Source: Adiantum capillus-veneris (lineage: Eukaryota > Streptophyta > Polypodiopsida > Polypodiales > Pteridaceae). Taken from it: a stretch of 64,000 bases of DNA. Position numbers and translations under genes: made by a program. Below, one piece after another: positions 21,965 through 34,014 of the stretch (positions are counted from its first letter, which is position 1; each line of letters begins with the position of its first letter). The notes below the pieces were generated by a model. That model did no database searches. It was not told where the DNA came from and saw only the letters and a list, made by a program, of their open reading frames with translations. The DNA lies in NCBI GenBank assembly GCA_014529385.2, contig CM043959.1:55434253-55498252 (forward strand), given 5' to 3'.

Positions 21965-22606
21965 ATGCTAGTCGTCCTCATCCTGCAATGCCCACTTGCC
22001 TCCTAGGTAGTGTCATGCCCGGTAGACTGCAACCAATGCTCTTCATACTACTCCATCTCGTAGTTGTGCTCGCAGAATCCACATCAATATGTCCTTTTTT
22101 TTTCATGGTGTTAAACAATACACCAAATTAATCAAAAGCTCCAAGCTTTGGTTCTCACCACAAGAGCCACAAACCCCAAGGGCTTCACCACAAGCGGTCT
22201 CCACTAGTAGGTATTCCACTGTCGAGCCTCATCCCACCCCTCCAATCCGCTCGGCGTTGGCCGCTTCTCGCCTCCGCTTTTTTTCCAAAATTTGTAGCGA
22301 GCATCAACCTGGATTCGCGTCTTCTTTTCTTTTTAAAAGATCATATCACCTACTACTACTCAACTGAATAATAGATCCTGTTGTGACCTATCTGATCCAG
22401 TTTTGATAAATTGCAACCAAAATTGAATATGCCTCACTTGTAACCTTTCCTTTAACAAGCCCAATTTCTCGAATCATGCATTGTTTGGTTGGGTGAAGCG
22501 GACTTTCGTAGAACTCTTTAATAAAGGTCATTCTATTTCTATGTTGGGTTTTTGAATTGCTATATAAGTGAGCCTGTAGTCTACTTCGTGAAACGTCACA
22601 TGTGTG

Positions 22607-22735
22607 CCAACTTCCTAACACTCTTGTATATGCATCTGTGCATGTACCAGCCTCCTGACACTCTTGTATACTCGTCTGTACATCTCGCATGTGTACCAGC
22701 CTCCTAACACTCTCTTCTGTGCATGTACTCACCAC
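22607..22735. repeat. Three imperfect about 45-bp tandem repeats
   Basis: A unit containing CCTCCTAACACTCTTGTATA and a CATGTGTACCAG-type start recurs three times with small changes. Confidence 0.7.
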
Positions 22736-22984
22736 ATGGAGTGGTTCTTGCTTCATCAATGTGGGCAAATGTTGCACTATATCAATGACACATCAACTAG
22801 CATGGAAAGAAATCATCATGCAAATAAAAACAACCCTGTACTCAATATTGCCACAACCACATCATGTGTCTTACTCGTGATTTAACAAAGATGAGACATT
22901 GAGAGGACTTGATTCAACCTTGGGATCGGGCAAGTACTAGTTAAAATGTATGTAACCATTTCAATTATGCCAAAATTGGCATAG

Positions 22985-23320
22985 TTGCAAAAGACTCTTG
23001 CATAGTTAGAGGGCTCCCCCATAGGCCCTCTAAAGGCACTAGAGAAGGGCCCTTCAACTACTGCTTGTGAGCCCCATAGCTGCTCGTGTGGACATTTGAA
23101 ACCTGTAGTTTGCTGTAACTTTTTCATTGGGGGGTGCTTCAATCACCCCCCCACATTGAAAAAACCCTTTTTTTACATGGTGCACTCGGTTTCTTCTTTA
23201 CATCCGCCCTTTATGAACCTACTATTCCCCATGCAACACTCGCATGGGAAAAAGGGCCCTGGAGCCATACCCCTTTAAGGGGTCTATGGGGGAGGGCTCT
23301 TATATATCATGTGTGATCTT
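22985..23320. mobile_element. Foldback element with long imperfect inverted arms
   Basis: The left arm near 23,010-23,050 (CTCCCCCATAGGCCCTCTAA, then GAAGGGCCCTT) is the approximate reverse complement of the right arm near 23,250-23,302 (AGGGCCCTGG, then GGGGTCTATGGGGGAGGGCTC in reverse sense). A nested hairpin TGGGGGGTG/CACCCCCCA sits at about 23,128-23,153. No ORF. Confidence 0.5.
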
Positions 23321-23918
23321 TGAAAGTGATTGATATATATGCCTCACATGATTAACCTCATCATTGTTGCACCCAACACTTTCAAGTGGGCAAAGAGGTT
23401 GCTTTTGCAAACTAAGGAATCAATTCGCTTTTACATGTTCACTTTTTGTGTGCTACAACCCCTCCCTCTTCATAGTTGTGCAATAGACTAACAACTCTTG
23501 GAATTATTATCATTAGCATTTTTGTTTATGGTTAGGGGGTTAGGGTTCGCGCTAAACCTAATTAAAATTGTACTTGCTAGAGCTAATGGTTCTGGTTTCT
23601 TTCGTGACTGAACCTTGCAAATATGGGCATGGTCTCGATTCATCTCAATATATGGCTAACCTCATCAACTTGAGAAAATTCTCCTCTTTGTCGGATAGAC
23701 TAGAATCCAATGAAATGAAAAACTCTATCTAGAGACTTTGCGATTAAAATGTACATTTTAATCACGCAGCAAAGAGGGATGGGAGTTCTAGACATACTCA
23801 ATGTTTGTGGTCTTTGAAGCACACTTTGAATGCGTAAAATGTTCTTAAAATGTGGTGCTTATTTTGATGACGGTATTTCTGAATTTGCACCATGGGTTCA
23901 GACTTCAAACAACAGAAC

Positions 23919-23921
<3 letters not shown>

Positions 23922-23974
<53 letters not shown>

Positions 23975-23977
23975 TTA

Positions 23978-24013
<36 letters not shown>

Positions 24014-24033
24014 TGTATGTTCGTATATATGTA

Positions 24034-24087
<54 letters not shown>
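23922..24087. repeat. Compound microsatellite (CT)n (TATG)n (TG)n
   Basis: CT to about 23,970, TATG-type repeats to about 24,020 and TG to 24,087. It yields spurious low-complexity reading frames. Confidence 0.95.
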
Positions 24088-24092
<5 letters not shown>

Positions 24093-24474
24093 TTCACAAA
24101 AACAAGGTTCAAGCCAATAAAGAAAGGCAGCTGCAAAGTACTTATGTTTTACCATTGTAACTACCAAAAAGAGAACTGATCTTTATAGGTAAGTGATTAT
24201 AACCACATTTCTAAAAGTTACCTACATTTGTCGAAGTGGACTAGTATCTATATAAAACTATTTACGAGACACGGTGTCACATTAAGTTCGGATTTTCTAT
24301 ATGGTTTCACTGTAGTTGCACTTCTTCTGGGGTTAGGACTCCATTTCCATTGGAATTTTTGACACTGTTTTCGTTCTTCTCAGTTCTTTCATTTCCGTAC
24401 ATCTACAGAGTAGAGTATATCAGTATTAGTTAGAAACTAGTTATGAAATGCAGGGACATAAGTAACACCTAGAC

Positions 24475-24850
24475 TTAATGCTCTGCTTGATCTGCCTTTT
24501 TGGATGGTTTCTTCACGATAACCACCGGGCATTTCACATGGTGAGCACAATAGTCACTCACACTTCCAAGCAACGCCCTGCAATTGGAAAATCAAGTAAA
24601 TAAGGTGATAAGTATTGAAGCAACCAATTAACATATCAAGCTCTTCACACCACTCGAGAGATTGCATGAACGCTTCTTATAAGGCCTACACTTGAAACTT
24701 ATGATCTCAAAATCCAAGTCAAGGAGGTTACCTCTTTACTGCTCCATATCCATGGCTCCCAACCACAAGAAGGTCTGCTTGTAATTTCTCTACCTCCTCG
24801 CAAATAACATACCTTGGGTCGCCAAATACAACATACTTCTCCACATTAAC
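24475..24850 (-). CDS. Universal stress protein, exons 3 and 4 (3' half)
   Basis: Exon 3 is 24,732-24,850 and exon 4 is 24,475-24,577, separated by a 154-bp GTAACC...TTGCAG intron. Exon 3 encodes VFGDPRYVICEEVEKLQADL and then LLVVGSHGYGAVK; exon 4 encodes ALLGSVSDYCAHHVKCPVVI and ends in TAA. This is the C-terminal half of a plant USP, including the conserved GSHGYGxxKRxLLGSVS nucleotide-binding loop of ATP-binding UspA-fold proteins. Exon 3 starts in phase 0 after acceptor TACTGACCAG, matching the phase left by exon 2 at 37,958, 13.1 kb away. No stops or frameshifts interrupt it, so the gene looks intact. Confidence 0.9.
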
Positions 24851-24877
24851 CTGGTCAGTACAAAAGAAAAGCTACGT

Positions 24878-24879
<2 letters not shown>

Positions 24880-24925
<46 letters not shown>
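24880..24925. repeat. (CT)n microsatellite in USP intron 2
   Basis: A CT tract 30-75 bases upstream of exon 3 on the transcribed (minus) strand, where it reads (GA)n. Confidence 0.95.
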
Positions 24926-24929
<4 letters not shown>

Positions 24930-25643
24930 TCTGTGTTCAGTGTGGATAGATAGCCTCCTTTCCAGTACTCTTTGGATGCACCCTCTTTGTCTATCACGCG
25001 CACAAAGATCACCAGGATCATTCGTCACGACCTATTTCAGCTTGATACTAGGAGGACTTGGATTCAGCCGACATGAGAGTAAGGCACGAAGATGGCTTTC
25101 TATAGAGAACATTTTCTCCGACTGACAGAGGACAGGTTTGTGACTAGACCAAGTTACATGAATACACATTTATCTTGGGGGATACGATGCGCTATTGGTC
25201 AGTTGTACGCCTCTTCACATCAGCTTGAGGTCAAGACTGGCAGATTTAGGGGGACACCTGCAGAGGCTAGGCTATGCCAGTTATGCCATTAGGAGCCTAA
25301 GACAGAGTTGCATTACATATGTCACTGTATGGTGTACTACGAGGTATGGGGCCGATTTCATTCTCTTTTCAGAGAAAGTTTAGGACCACTATCCAAGGTC
25401 ATGAGATATCAGGATCAGGATCAGAGATGTCTTGAGTTATTTTTACTCGAGCTACGCACAAACAGAGAGAGCCTGTTGTGGAGACCAACTGAGAGACAGT
25501 GTCAAGAGGCAGATTACACATTTCTTTAGACCACCTAATGGGCAGACAGAGGGGCAAACCACTCGGCAGAGCCCAAATATCACCCACACCATAGATATGT
25601 TGATCGATCAGGCTACTAAGCTAGGGAGATCAACACGCCCGCG
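24930..25643 (+). pseudogene. LINE C-terminal zinc-finger region, part 1
   Basis: From 25,155 the frame reads IGQLYASSHQLEVKTGRF, then ARLCQLCH, a TAG at 25,289-25,291, then TELHYICHCMVYYEVWGRF. The CxxC...HxxxxC pattern with this context is the C-terminal zinc finger of non-LTR retrotransposon reverse-transcriptase proteins. The frame ends at 25,527 and a 3' UTR follows. The RT and endonuclease domains are missing. The copy is cut at 25,643 by element C and resumes at 37,370. Confidence 0.65.
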
Positions 25644-25866
25644 TGAAACCGGCCCGTAGGGCGGTAGGCGTTGGCTTTCACCCGAAAACCTTTACTTTAT
25701 ACACACACACAGAGCACTTTGCAAAGGAGACCTGTAACGGGAGTTAACACTTAAACACACACACGGCTCGGAAGCTAGAATGCTCCGAGCAGACGCCGAC
25801 AACCTGTAGGCCCCAAAATTGGCGCCCCTTTCGGTATTTCTTTATTCTTTAGGAGGGTAAATTACA
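25644..25866 (-). repeat. Truncated 3' LTR of element C
   Basis: Matches 35,891-36,113 almost base for base, with the shared stretch continuing three bases (AGG) into the junction. It starts TGAAACCGGCCC on the plus strand. Only the 3' end of the LTR (in element orientation) remains. Confidence 0.85.
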
Positions 25867-25869
25867 AGG

Positions 25870-26870
25870 AATCACGGCCAAGAGCTCTTCTCATAGACTT
25901 GCATAGTCCTCTCTGGCCCTTGCAAAATTCGGCTTTCATAGGCTACTACCCGTCCATCTTGCATTAGCACTGCTCCGATGCTACTGCCACACGCGTCACA
26001 CTCGACCACAAATGACTTCCTGAGATCTGGCAAAACAATAACTGGATCTGAAGTCAACTTTTCCTTTAAGAGACTAAAAGCTGAAATCTCTTTTTGGGTC
26101 CATCTGAAAGTGACCTCTTTCTTTTGCAATGCGTGAAGAGGCGATGCTATCTCTGCAAAATTTCTGATAAACCTTCTATAGTAGGAACACAATCCCAAGA
26201 AGCTTCTGACATCGTGCACAGTCTTCAAGTCTGGCCATGTCTTGATAGCTTCGACCTTTGCGGGATCCATTCTAACACCATCCTTTGAGACTATGTGGCC
26301 CAGAAAGTGGATCTCTTCGAGGAAGAATTCACTTTTCTTAGGATTGACAAGTAACCTATGACTGCGCAGCTCTTCGAACACAATGGTCAAGTGACGCCTA
26401 TGCTCCTCTTCATTCTTCGAATACACAATCATGTCATCGAAGAATGTTCCAACAAACTGTTGATGCGAGCGGAAAATCCGGTCCATCATTCTGTTGAACG
26501 TGGCAGCAGCATTTGTTAGCCCAAACAGCATCACTAGAAACTCATAAAGACCAAATGTCGTTCTAAACGCAGTATTGTGCACATCCTCTGGGCTTATACG
26601 AATCTGATGGTACCCACTCTTAAGGTCTATCCTGCTGAAAATTGCAGCACCCTCTAAACGATCGAGAATATCATCAATGCGAGGAATAGGAAACCTATTC
26701 AACGCACGGTAATCAATACACATGCGCCATGAGCCATCCTTCTTCTGCACTAGGAGCACTGGGGAGCAAAAGGGTGAAGAACTAGGCTGAATCAGCCCCT
26801 TCTCTAATAACTCCTCAACCTGGCCCATAATCTCTTTCTGCTGCGCCGCACTAACCTGTAGGAGGTCTAT
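25870..26870 (-). pseudogene. Element C reverse transcriptase
   Basis: Open from 26,828 to 25,872 (319 codons). It contains SSPFCSPVLLVQKKDGSW, MCIDYRALNR, GYHQIRISPEDV, the catalytic FFDDMIVYS and the RNase H start (VECDACGSSIGAVL). It ends in VYEKSSWP and TGA; the normal Y-x-KELLAVI motif is displaced by a one-base loss and the element is then truncated. FxDD in place of YxDD is common in chromoviruses. Confidence 0.9.
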
Positions 26871-27513
26871 TTGGTGGGCTACACCCTGGTAGCGCCAAAT
26901 CTATCCGATGGTCCTCAGGTCTCTCAGGCGGCAATTGCGACGGTAATGAATCAGAAAAACAGTCACTAAACTTTTGCAAAAATGTTGACCTTTCTTTATC
27001 TAACACAGATAAATTTGACTGATCATTATCTGAGACATCACGTGCAAAAATCAAGTACACAGAAAGATGATTCTTTATTACAGAAGTGATAGCAGAAGCA
27101 GATACAATAGGGACTGACTCTCCTTTAAGCTTTACATCCAAGATGTGAGTTTTGCCCCTATGCTGTACAGTGATCTTTTTGTTGTAGGCATCCAAGAATC
27201 CATGCACTCGGAACATCCACGGGATCCCCAACAAGGCGTCACAACCTTCCAGCGGCATGATGTAAAACTCTTCAGTGGACACATACGACTGAATATGCAG
27301 ACGTAGTTTTCCAATGATGGGAGTAACACACTCTGAGTGGCCAGGACATGCCAACCCTGCCTCTGCTGTGTACCCCATCTCTTCAGCTCTGATGCCCAGC
27401 TTCATAGCTAACTCTGGTGAGATAAAGTTGGCTTTGGCACCTAGATCAAAGAAGATGAGTGCCGTCTAATCCCTAACTTTACCCCATGCCCTGCATAACT
27501 CACTGGCATCTGT
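26851..27513 (-). pseudogene. Element C protease region
   Basis: Retropepsin-like. ALIFFDLGAKANFISPELA holds the presumed catalytic Asp as DLGA instead of D-S/T-G. IGKLRLHIQSYVS and ALLGIPWMF follow. An in-frame TAG lies just before the active site. Element B inserted a short distance upstream of it. Confidence 0.7.
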
Positions 27514-27518
27514 GCTGG
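27514..27518. other. Target-site duplication of element B, left
   Basis: GCTGG, repeated at 34,015-34,019. Confidence 0.9.
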
Positions 27519-28044
27519 TGTAACAAACTTGGACACTCCAAGTCAAGAATCAACCGCGACAGCACCAAATAACCACTTCAAAACAATTCACAGATCACAA
27601 TAGATTTGCACTGGCCCGGCGGAGTTCCGTGCCTAGAGATATTGGCCCCAAAGACTGGCGCCCCTTTCGGTATTTCTTTTTATATTAATCAATCATCAAA
27701 GTACAAGAGAGCGGTTAGGGTTTCACTCTCAGACTCTGCGTCCAGATGCTCTGAGAAGTGAGGCCCTCACCACTAATTTAAAGGTTACAAGGGATGCCCA
27801 AAAGCAGAGCCCCAAAAGCTTTTAAAATCAAAAGCATCAGTTCTCTCTCTCTCTTGAGAGTCTTTTCTCTTTTTTTTATAAAAAAAAGCAAAAGCAAAAT
27901 TCGCGTCGCTCATCATTTTCCAAAAAAAATAATAATAATAATAATCCGCCTCCGCGATTTCCGGAATTTAGGGTTTCTAGCAAAAATTAGGGTTTGCAGG
28001 AATTTTAGGGTTTCTGCTGTCCGCCACGTCTTCACTTTGTGACA
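27519..28044 (-). repeat. 3' LTR of element B
   Basis: 526 bp, TGTAACAAAC to TTTGTGACA on the plus strand. It is shorter than the other copy because of a 19-bp duplication and extra AAT triplets there. The adjacent polypurine tract (minus strand AAGAGGGGGG) is at 28,047-28,056. Confidence 0.92.
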
Positions 28045-28187
28045 TACCCCCCTCTTGAAAGCATTGTAATCGACCATGATTACGCCTGCAAAACCGACAA
28101 AAGCCATAAACCGTCTTAGCAGACACTGAATGTTAGTACCTACGTACTAGGAACGCACATCTAGCACATGTACAAAATCGACAGTCA

Positions 28188-28243
28188 CATCACACGACAT
28201 CACAGGACATCACCAGACATCACAGGACATCACATGACATTCA
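28188..28243. repeat. Five 10-bp tandem repeats
   Basis: ACATCACAGG-type units with single changes, inside the 3' untranslated part of element B. Confidence 0.8.
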
Positions 28244-28644
28244 ACATTCATTCGGATCTTAGATCATGATTTATCGGCAATGTAGCTAGCAATCACATCT
28301 AGGTCCAATCGGGACCTCATCGATGTCCGATTGACTAACCCCTATTGCAACCATGTCTATTCGAGATCAATCACACCAAAATGCTGCAGTCATTTCGTCT
28401 ATCAGTTCCTACACTCACAAGAAGTCAAGAACAAATCAGTATCATAATCAGGAATTCCATTTCATAAAGTCATCCAGCAGAATACTGTCAGCTCTCAGTA
28501 TCCCTGAAGCTCAAAGAGACATCAGTGACTTTAGTATCAAAATCGAGGCATCTGTTGACAAAGGAGTGGAGTAACTCCCCTCTTGTGCATCCCACTGCAC
28601 CAGATCTTCGGCCAAGCTGAATTCTGGGTTCCATTTGGAGTAGA

Positions 28645-29817
28645 CTATGCTAAACCAAAAGCATCGAGGTAAAGTTTCACAATCTGAGGAGTATCTGCTA
28701 GGTCCTCCTCCTCCATCCACTTCGCATCAAATGCAGGAAAGTTCTTGAACTTAACCAAGAACCCGCCTTCGGACTTTACCCTTATTCGTATCATTATGTG
28801 CCAAAATCTGTTCAGGAACAAGGATCTCCTCGTTTTCTTCCACTTTGGGTTGCTCATCAGGCTCCCCATCATCAGGCACATCACCCTTAACAGGTTTCAA
28901 GAGACTCACATGCAATGCATTATGAATCCTCCAAGTATCTGGCAGTTCCAATCGGAAGGAGACATCATTTATCTTGTCAGTAATCTGGAAAGGTCCGTAG
29001 TATCACATACTAAGCTTTGGAAAAAGCCTCTCCTTTCCCTTGTTCTTTCTTAGGCGTGCCTTCTCAAAAGTAAGAGCACCCAATCATCCTCCTTCAGTTT
29101 CCAGTCGCGACGATGGCGATCCGCTGCCTTTTTCTGGCGTTCTTGAGACTTCTGTAAAGTCTCGCGAACCTTGGCAAAAGCCGTATCCAAATCTCGCGAA
29201 TATTCATCCGCTTCAAATTTCTAATCTTTCGTGCTCAGGAAGGATGGAACCTTCGCAGCAGTTTCAACAATCTCTCATGGCGTCTTCCCCATCGAAGAGT
29301 GTATCGTGTTATTGTAGGCAAATTCCACCAAAGGTAAGTTCTTTTCCCATTGAGTCTTCTGATGCGAGATACAAGACTTCAATAAATCGAAAATCACTGA
29401 ATTGGCAATCTCAAATTGCCCGTCAGTCTGCAAGTGGAACGATGACGAGAACTGCAACCGCGTGCCAATGTTCTCCCAAATTGCCTTCCAAAACCAACTC
29501 ATAAATCTGGGGTCTCTGTCGGAGAGAATCGTCTCAGACGTGCCATGTAATCGGAAAATCATCGTGATCATTCTGTATTCTCGGGAGATCAAAAAAATGA
29601 AATCCATTTCAATATTTTCCCAGGGGCGGGTGGGTATGGGTAAAGGCTGTAACAATCCCTGTGCCTTATGCCTGTCAAACTTGACCTTCTGGCATACCAA
29701 GCAACTGCGCACAAACTCTTCCACATCCTTCTTCAGTCTCCGCCAAAAGAAATCTCTCTCTACCCCTTTCATGGTGGTAGCAATGCCGCGGTGACCCGTA
29801 AAAGGTGACAGTGGCAA
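28645..29817 (-). pseudogene. Element B integrase and chromodomain
   Basis: From 29,817: the HHCC zinc-binding part (GHRGIATTMKGVERDFFWRR, SCLVCQKVK), then the first catalytic Asp (ENIEMDFI), the second (ILSDRDPRF) and the Glu region (QTDGQFEIAN). About 30 residues between the first two aspartates are missing. C-terminal pieces at 28,951-28,645 carry [16 protein letters not shown] and a chromodomain ([28 protein letters not shown]). Confidence 0.85.
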
Positions 29818-29852
29818 TCAGTCATAACCTTTTCCCTCAACGGCTGTGTAAC

Positions 29853-31305
29853 TCACAACATAGTCTTCTTCATCAAGTAGCCTTCCCGAAGGGAGTATCC
29901 AGCTACTGTCTCCCCATCCCGTATCCGTGTGAAAATATCTGCAAAACCTGTATCTGTGGCATACTGATCGACCATATCCTCGAAGCTCCTATGATGTATC
30001 GCGGAAATAGCCAGAACCAACGGTTTAGGAGACAAAGCATCTGCCACCACATTCTTTTGACCCATGGACAATCTGGAAGTGGAACTGTGACAAGATGTTC
30101 ACCCACCGCATCTGCTTTTCCGAAAGCTGCTTCTGTGACAAGAAGTAGCGCAAACTCTGATGGTCTGTAAAGACAGTAAAATCCGCTCCGAGTAGGTAAT
30201 GCCGCCACTGAGTAAGAGCATGGATAACCGCCAAAAGCTCTTTCCCATAGATCTGTGCTGTCATCTCCGGCCTAGAGAACAAACGGCTCTCGTAAGCTAT
30301 GACATGGCCTTCTTGCAGCAAGACCGCACCCAGACTACGACCACAAGCATCACAATATACTTCAAATGACTTCTGCAATTCCGGCAAAGTCAAAATAGGT
30401 CTCGTAGTCAATTTCTCTTTCAATGTCCGAAAGGCAGTCACCTCTGTGGGTCCCCACGAAAAAGGTACTCCTTTCTGTGTCAAGGTATGCAAAGGGGAAG
30501 CAACCTCTGCAAACTTTCGTATGAACCGCCTGTAGTACGAACACAGTCCCAAGAAGCTTTTAACTGCATGGACATTCTTCAAGTCGGGCCAATTACGGAT
30601 AGTCTCTATCTTGGCCGGATCCATTTGCACTCCTGCGGCTGACACAATGTGTCCCAAAAAGTGTATCTCTAGTAGGAAAAATTCACTTTTCTTAGCATTA
30701 ATCACTAGTGTGTGATCTCGTAATGCCTGAAAGCCTTGAAGCAGATGATCTCTGTGTTCTGCCTCATTCTTGGAGAAAACAATGATGTCGTCAAAGAAAG
30801 TGCCAACAAATAGCCTGTACTCTCGAAAAATCCTATCCATCATCCGGTTAAATGTCGCAGGAGCAATGGTTAAGCCAAAAGGCATCACCAAAAACTCAAA
30901 TAACCCAAAAGTCGTCCGAAAAGCTGTCTTGTAGACATCTCCTGGTGCGATCCTGATCTGATGATATCCACTCTTCAAGTCAATCCTGCTAAAGCACGAG
31001 GATCCCTGTAACCTGTCGAGTATATCATCGATCCTAGGAATCGGAAATCTGTTCTTGATGGTGATTTCGTTGAGAGTGCTATAATCGATGCACATTCTCC
31101 AAGATCCGTCTTTCTTCAAAACCAACAACACTGGAGAGCAATACGGTGAAGTACTAAGCTGGACAAGACCCTTTTCCAAGAGGTCTTTCACTGAGTTCAT
31201 AATCTTTTCATTCTGTACTCGGCTCACACGATAAGGTGGCCGATTCGGTGGCGTGCTTCCAGATATCAGATCAATGGTATGATCTTCAGGCCCTCTCAAA
31301 AGCAA
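29853..31305 (-). pseudogene. Element B reverse transcriptase and RNase H
   Basis: Open from 31,305 to 30,025 (426 codons). RT motifs: SPVLLVLKKDGSWRMCIDY, SRIDLKSGYHQIRI, catalytic TFFDDIIVFS, FLGLCSYYRRFI. RNase H motifs: YCDACGRSLGAVL, YGKELLAVIHAL, FTVFTDHQSLRYFL. The end is frameshifted, and the last Asp motif (NVVADALS) reads from 30,071 in another frame. Confidence 0.92.
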
Positions 31306-31399
31306 TCGGCATGAGCGCGGAGAAAAAAATCTTGGCGTTCTTTTCTTCAGGTCAAAACATATTCAACTTTTATCCATCGTTCAGTTCTCCCAAAAGAAT

Positions 31400-33390
31400 G
31401 AGTAAGAAAACTGAAGTTCATCAAGTACAATCTCTAAGCCCTTCATTTATTTATCAAAGTCGCTTTCTCGGCCCGGTAGTCAACCACGGCGTAGTTCTTG
31501 TGGTACCAAGGGATCCCGAGTAGAACGTCACTCACGTGCCCTGAACACCCCTGTCATTGCAAACGAAGTTTGCCAATGCTCGGTGTAATGGCAACATCCC
31601 ATCCGGGTACCAGTCGAACTACCTCCGCCTGTGGCGTCAGTCTGTCGGGCGTAGTTCCAAATCGAGCCGCCAATTCCAAGTGAAAAGAAGTTGGCCTTGG
31701 CTCCTTCAAAAGAGCTTCCTGATCCTTCACTTTGCCCCAAAAAAAGCGGCAAAGTTTGTACTTTCATTCATTTGATTCGGTGCAAGTCCCACGCCATGTG
31801 GTACCAGTTCTACTTTTCTATCTGCCTTTTCTGCCACATTCCTCAGCTGCTCTCGAACTCTCAGACCTGTCGTCGTCTTTATCATTCTGTTCTTTCTGTG
31901 CCTTATCAGGGCACTTCGCGGAAATATGTCCACGTTCCCCGCATCCAAAGCACTTCCCCTCTCTGATGAAGCGAGCTCTCTCCTCAGGAGTAAGCTTCGG
32001 TCGTGCATCCTTTTTTTTTTTTCCTCTGGGTTGCTCTTTTTCATTCTACTTTCATTCCCAGAAGTCTATTCGGCTCGTTGTGTCATAGCCTCATCTGTGG
32101 GGTAGGTCAGACTGCCAGAGTGAATGGCAAAGCCCCGCTTCGCATGACTCATCAACTCCTGAATAGAAGCTGACTTCTGTTCCAAGCAGTGATTTCGGAT
32201 CTCTGTAGGTAGACCCAAGGTAAACCGCTCAATCTGTTCTCTGAACGAGATCTTCTTGAATGAAGAGACGGTAGAAAAGAGCTCCAAAATCTTTCACAAT
32301 AAGAATTCACTGTATCGCTCTTGGTCATCCGGAGATGGTTCCAAGCAACTCGTATATCTCGCTCAAACTCTTGAGTCAACCAAGAAGAAATAAAAAGCCT
32401 CTTGAATTTCAGCCATGTAGCTGGCACAGTCTTGCTTAATAGAAGCATGGACCACCAAGTACGAGCATTCCCCTTAAAGTAAGAGGCAGCTCTCCGAATC
32501 TTGGAGTGCTCTGAATAGCGTCCTCCCGCGAAAGCGATGTCAAACTGCTGTATAAAAGACAAAGCCTTCGAAGCATCTGAGTATCCTGAAAAGTATCAAA
32601 CTTGATCGAGTGGCCACCTTCCTTAAACTCTCGGACTTTCTTGCTTTTATCTTCGAGAAAGTCATACTGGTTAGCTTTGTAAAAATTCTTCTTGTTCGCA
32701 TAAAACTTTCCGTCATCGGAATCTGAGCTCTCTGTAGACGAGTCCTCAGTAGAACTGTCAGTCTCTGGGCGAAATGTAGCCTTCTTTGCCTTTTTCTTGC
32801 CCGTTCCGAAGCTTTGTGTCTTGCTTCGCTTTTTGCTTTTTTCTGTCTTCTTCGCTCTAATCCGAGGAGCTAGAAGAACTGTCAGAAGAAGAAGAAGAAG
32901 AACTGGGTACTCCTTCAAATCGAACACGCTTCTTCCGTTTCTTTGCCTTGTCAAATGTCAACCGACGACCCAAATATCCCGGGAAGTCAGTGCCTTTCTT
33001 CTGCTTTTTGCCGTGCTTTTTGGCTTTCTTTTGCGTGTCAAAAAGCTGAGCAATCCGTGCATCAACCACGTTCTCTAGTTCCTTCTCCGTATATTTCTTG
33101 GAGGCAGAAGGTTTCTTGAGAGCGGGTTTCGGGAGTGGTGTTGTGGTTCTCTGCCACTCCATCTGTACCTCTTCCAAAGAGGTCTGGTTCATATATTTTG
33201 CCATCTTCGGGTCCTTGGCAAAATTGAGCATCATCTTTGTTGCATCGCTGATCAATTGGCGACGCTCTATCTCTCGCCGCTCCGCCTAAGTAGGCCAAGG
33301 CGGGCCATACTCTCTGCTTGAATCTTCGTTGTGATCCCAGCCCGCATCTCCAAATGCAGAGGGAGTCGACTGATCATTGCCTGAAGCCAT
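31400..33390 (-). pseudogene. Element B gag and protease remnants
   Basis: An ATG at 33,390 starts MASGNDQSTPSAFGDAG; a TAG follows 35 codons later. The frame reopens through a Lys-rich, then Ser/Asp-rich tract (to 32,857) and, in other frames, the gag core (ASKALSFIQQFDIAFAGGRY, then ARTWWSMLLLSK). The zinc knuckle CFGCGERGHISAKC is at about 31,911-31,955. Protease traces (EGAKANFFS) lie near 31,700. Confidence 0.75.
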
Positions 33391-33450
33391 AGGTGCCGCG
33401 GAAAAAAAATTCGGAGATCGGATTTCCCGTAGAAGAGAAATCGGCCGTGC

Positions 33451-33461
33451 TCTGATACCAC
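33451..33461 (-). other. Primer-binding site of element B
   Basis: The minus strand reads TGGTATCAGAG(C) beginning one to two bases after the LTR end, an initiator tRNA-Met site. Confidence 0.85.
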
Positions 33462-34014
33462 TGTAACAAACTTGGACACTCCAAGTCAAGAATCAACCGC
33501 GACAGCACCAAATAACCACTTCAAAACAATTCACAGATCACAATAGATTTGCACTGGCCCGGCGGAGTTCCGTGCCTAGAGATATTGGCCCCAAAGACTG
33601 GCGCCCCTTTCGGTATTTCTTTTTATATTAATCAATCATCAAAGTACAAGAGAGCGGTTAGGGTTTCACTCTCAGACTCTGCGTCTAGATGCTCTGAGAA
33701 GTGAGGCCCTCACCACTAATTTAAAGGTTACAAGGGATGCCCAAAAGCAGAGCCCCAAAAGCTTTTAAAATCAAAAGCATCAGTTCTCTCTCTCTCTTGA
33801 GAGTCTTTTCTCTTTTTTTTATAAAAAAAAGCAAAAGCAAAATTCACGTCGCTCATCATTTTCCAAAAAAATAATAATAATAATAATAATAATAATCCGC
33901 CTCCACGATTTCCGGAATTTAGGGTTTCTAGCAAAAATTAGGGTTTGCAGGAATTTTAGGGTTTCTGGCAGAAATTAGGGTTTCTGCTGTCCGCCACGTC
34001 TTCACTTTGTGACA
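33462..34014 (-). repeat. 5' LTR of element B
   Basis: 553 bp, closely matching 27,519-28,044; TG...CA ends. It carries (AAT)n and repeated TTAGGGTTT-like phrases. Confidence 0.92.

Larger units (their letters stand above)
21965..24474. other. Intergenic region with repeats, 3' flank of the USP gene
   Basis: No gene is supported. It holds the tandem repeat, foldback element and microsatellites listed separately, otherwise AT-rich unique-looking sequence. The last few hundred bases may be the USP 3' UTR. Confidence 0.5.
27519..34014 (-). mobile_element. Ty3/gypsy chromovirus B, nested in element C
   Basis: Both LTRs, an initiator-Met primer site, gag, protease remnant, RT-RNase H, integrase, chromodomain and a polypurine tract are present in order on the minus strand, with a perfect 5-bp duplication GCTGG. 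Many frameshifts and an integrase deletion make it defective. It is younger than element C, which it splits. Confidence 0.92.

Noticed and set aside
22388-22777. 129-codon minus-strand ORF
   Set aside because: Covers a 45-bp tandem repeat; the apparent protein repeats follow the DNA repeat.
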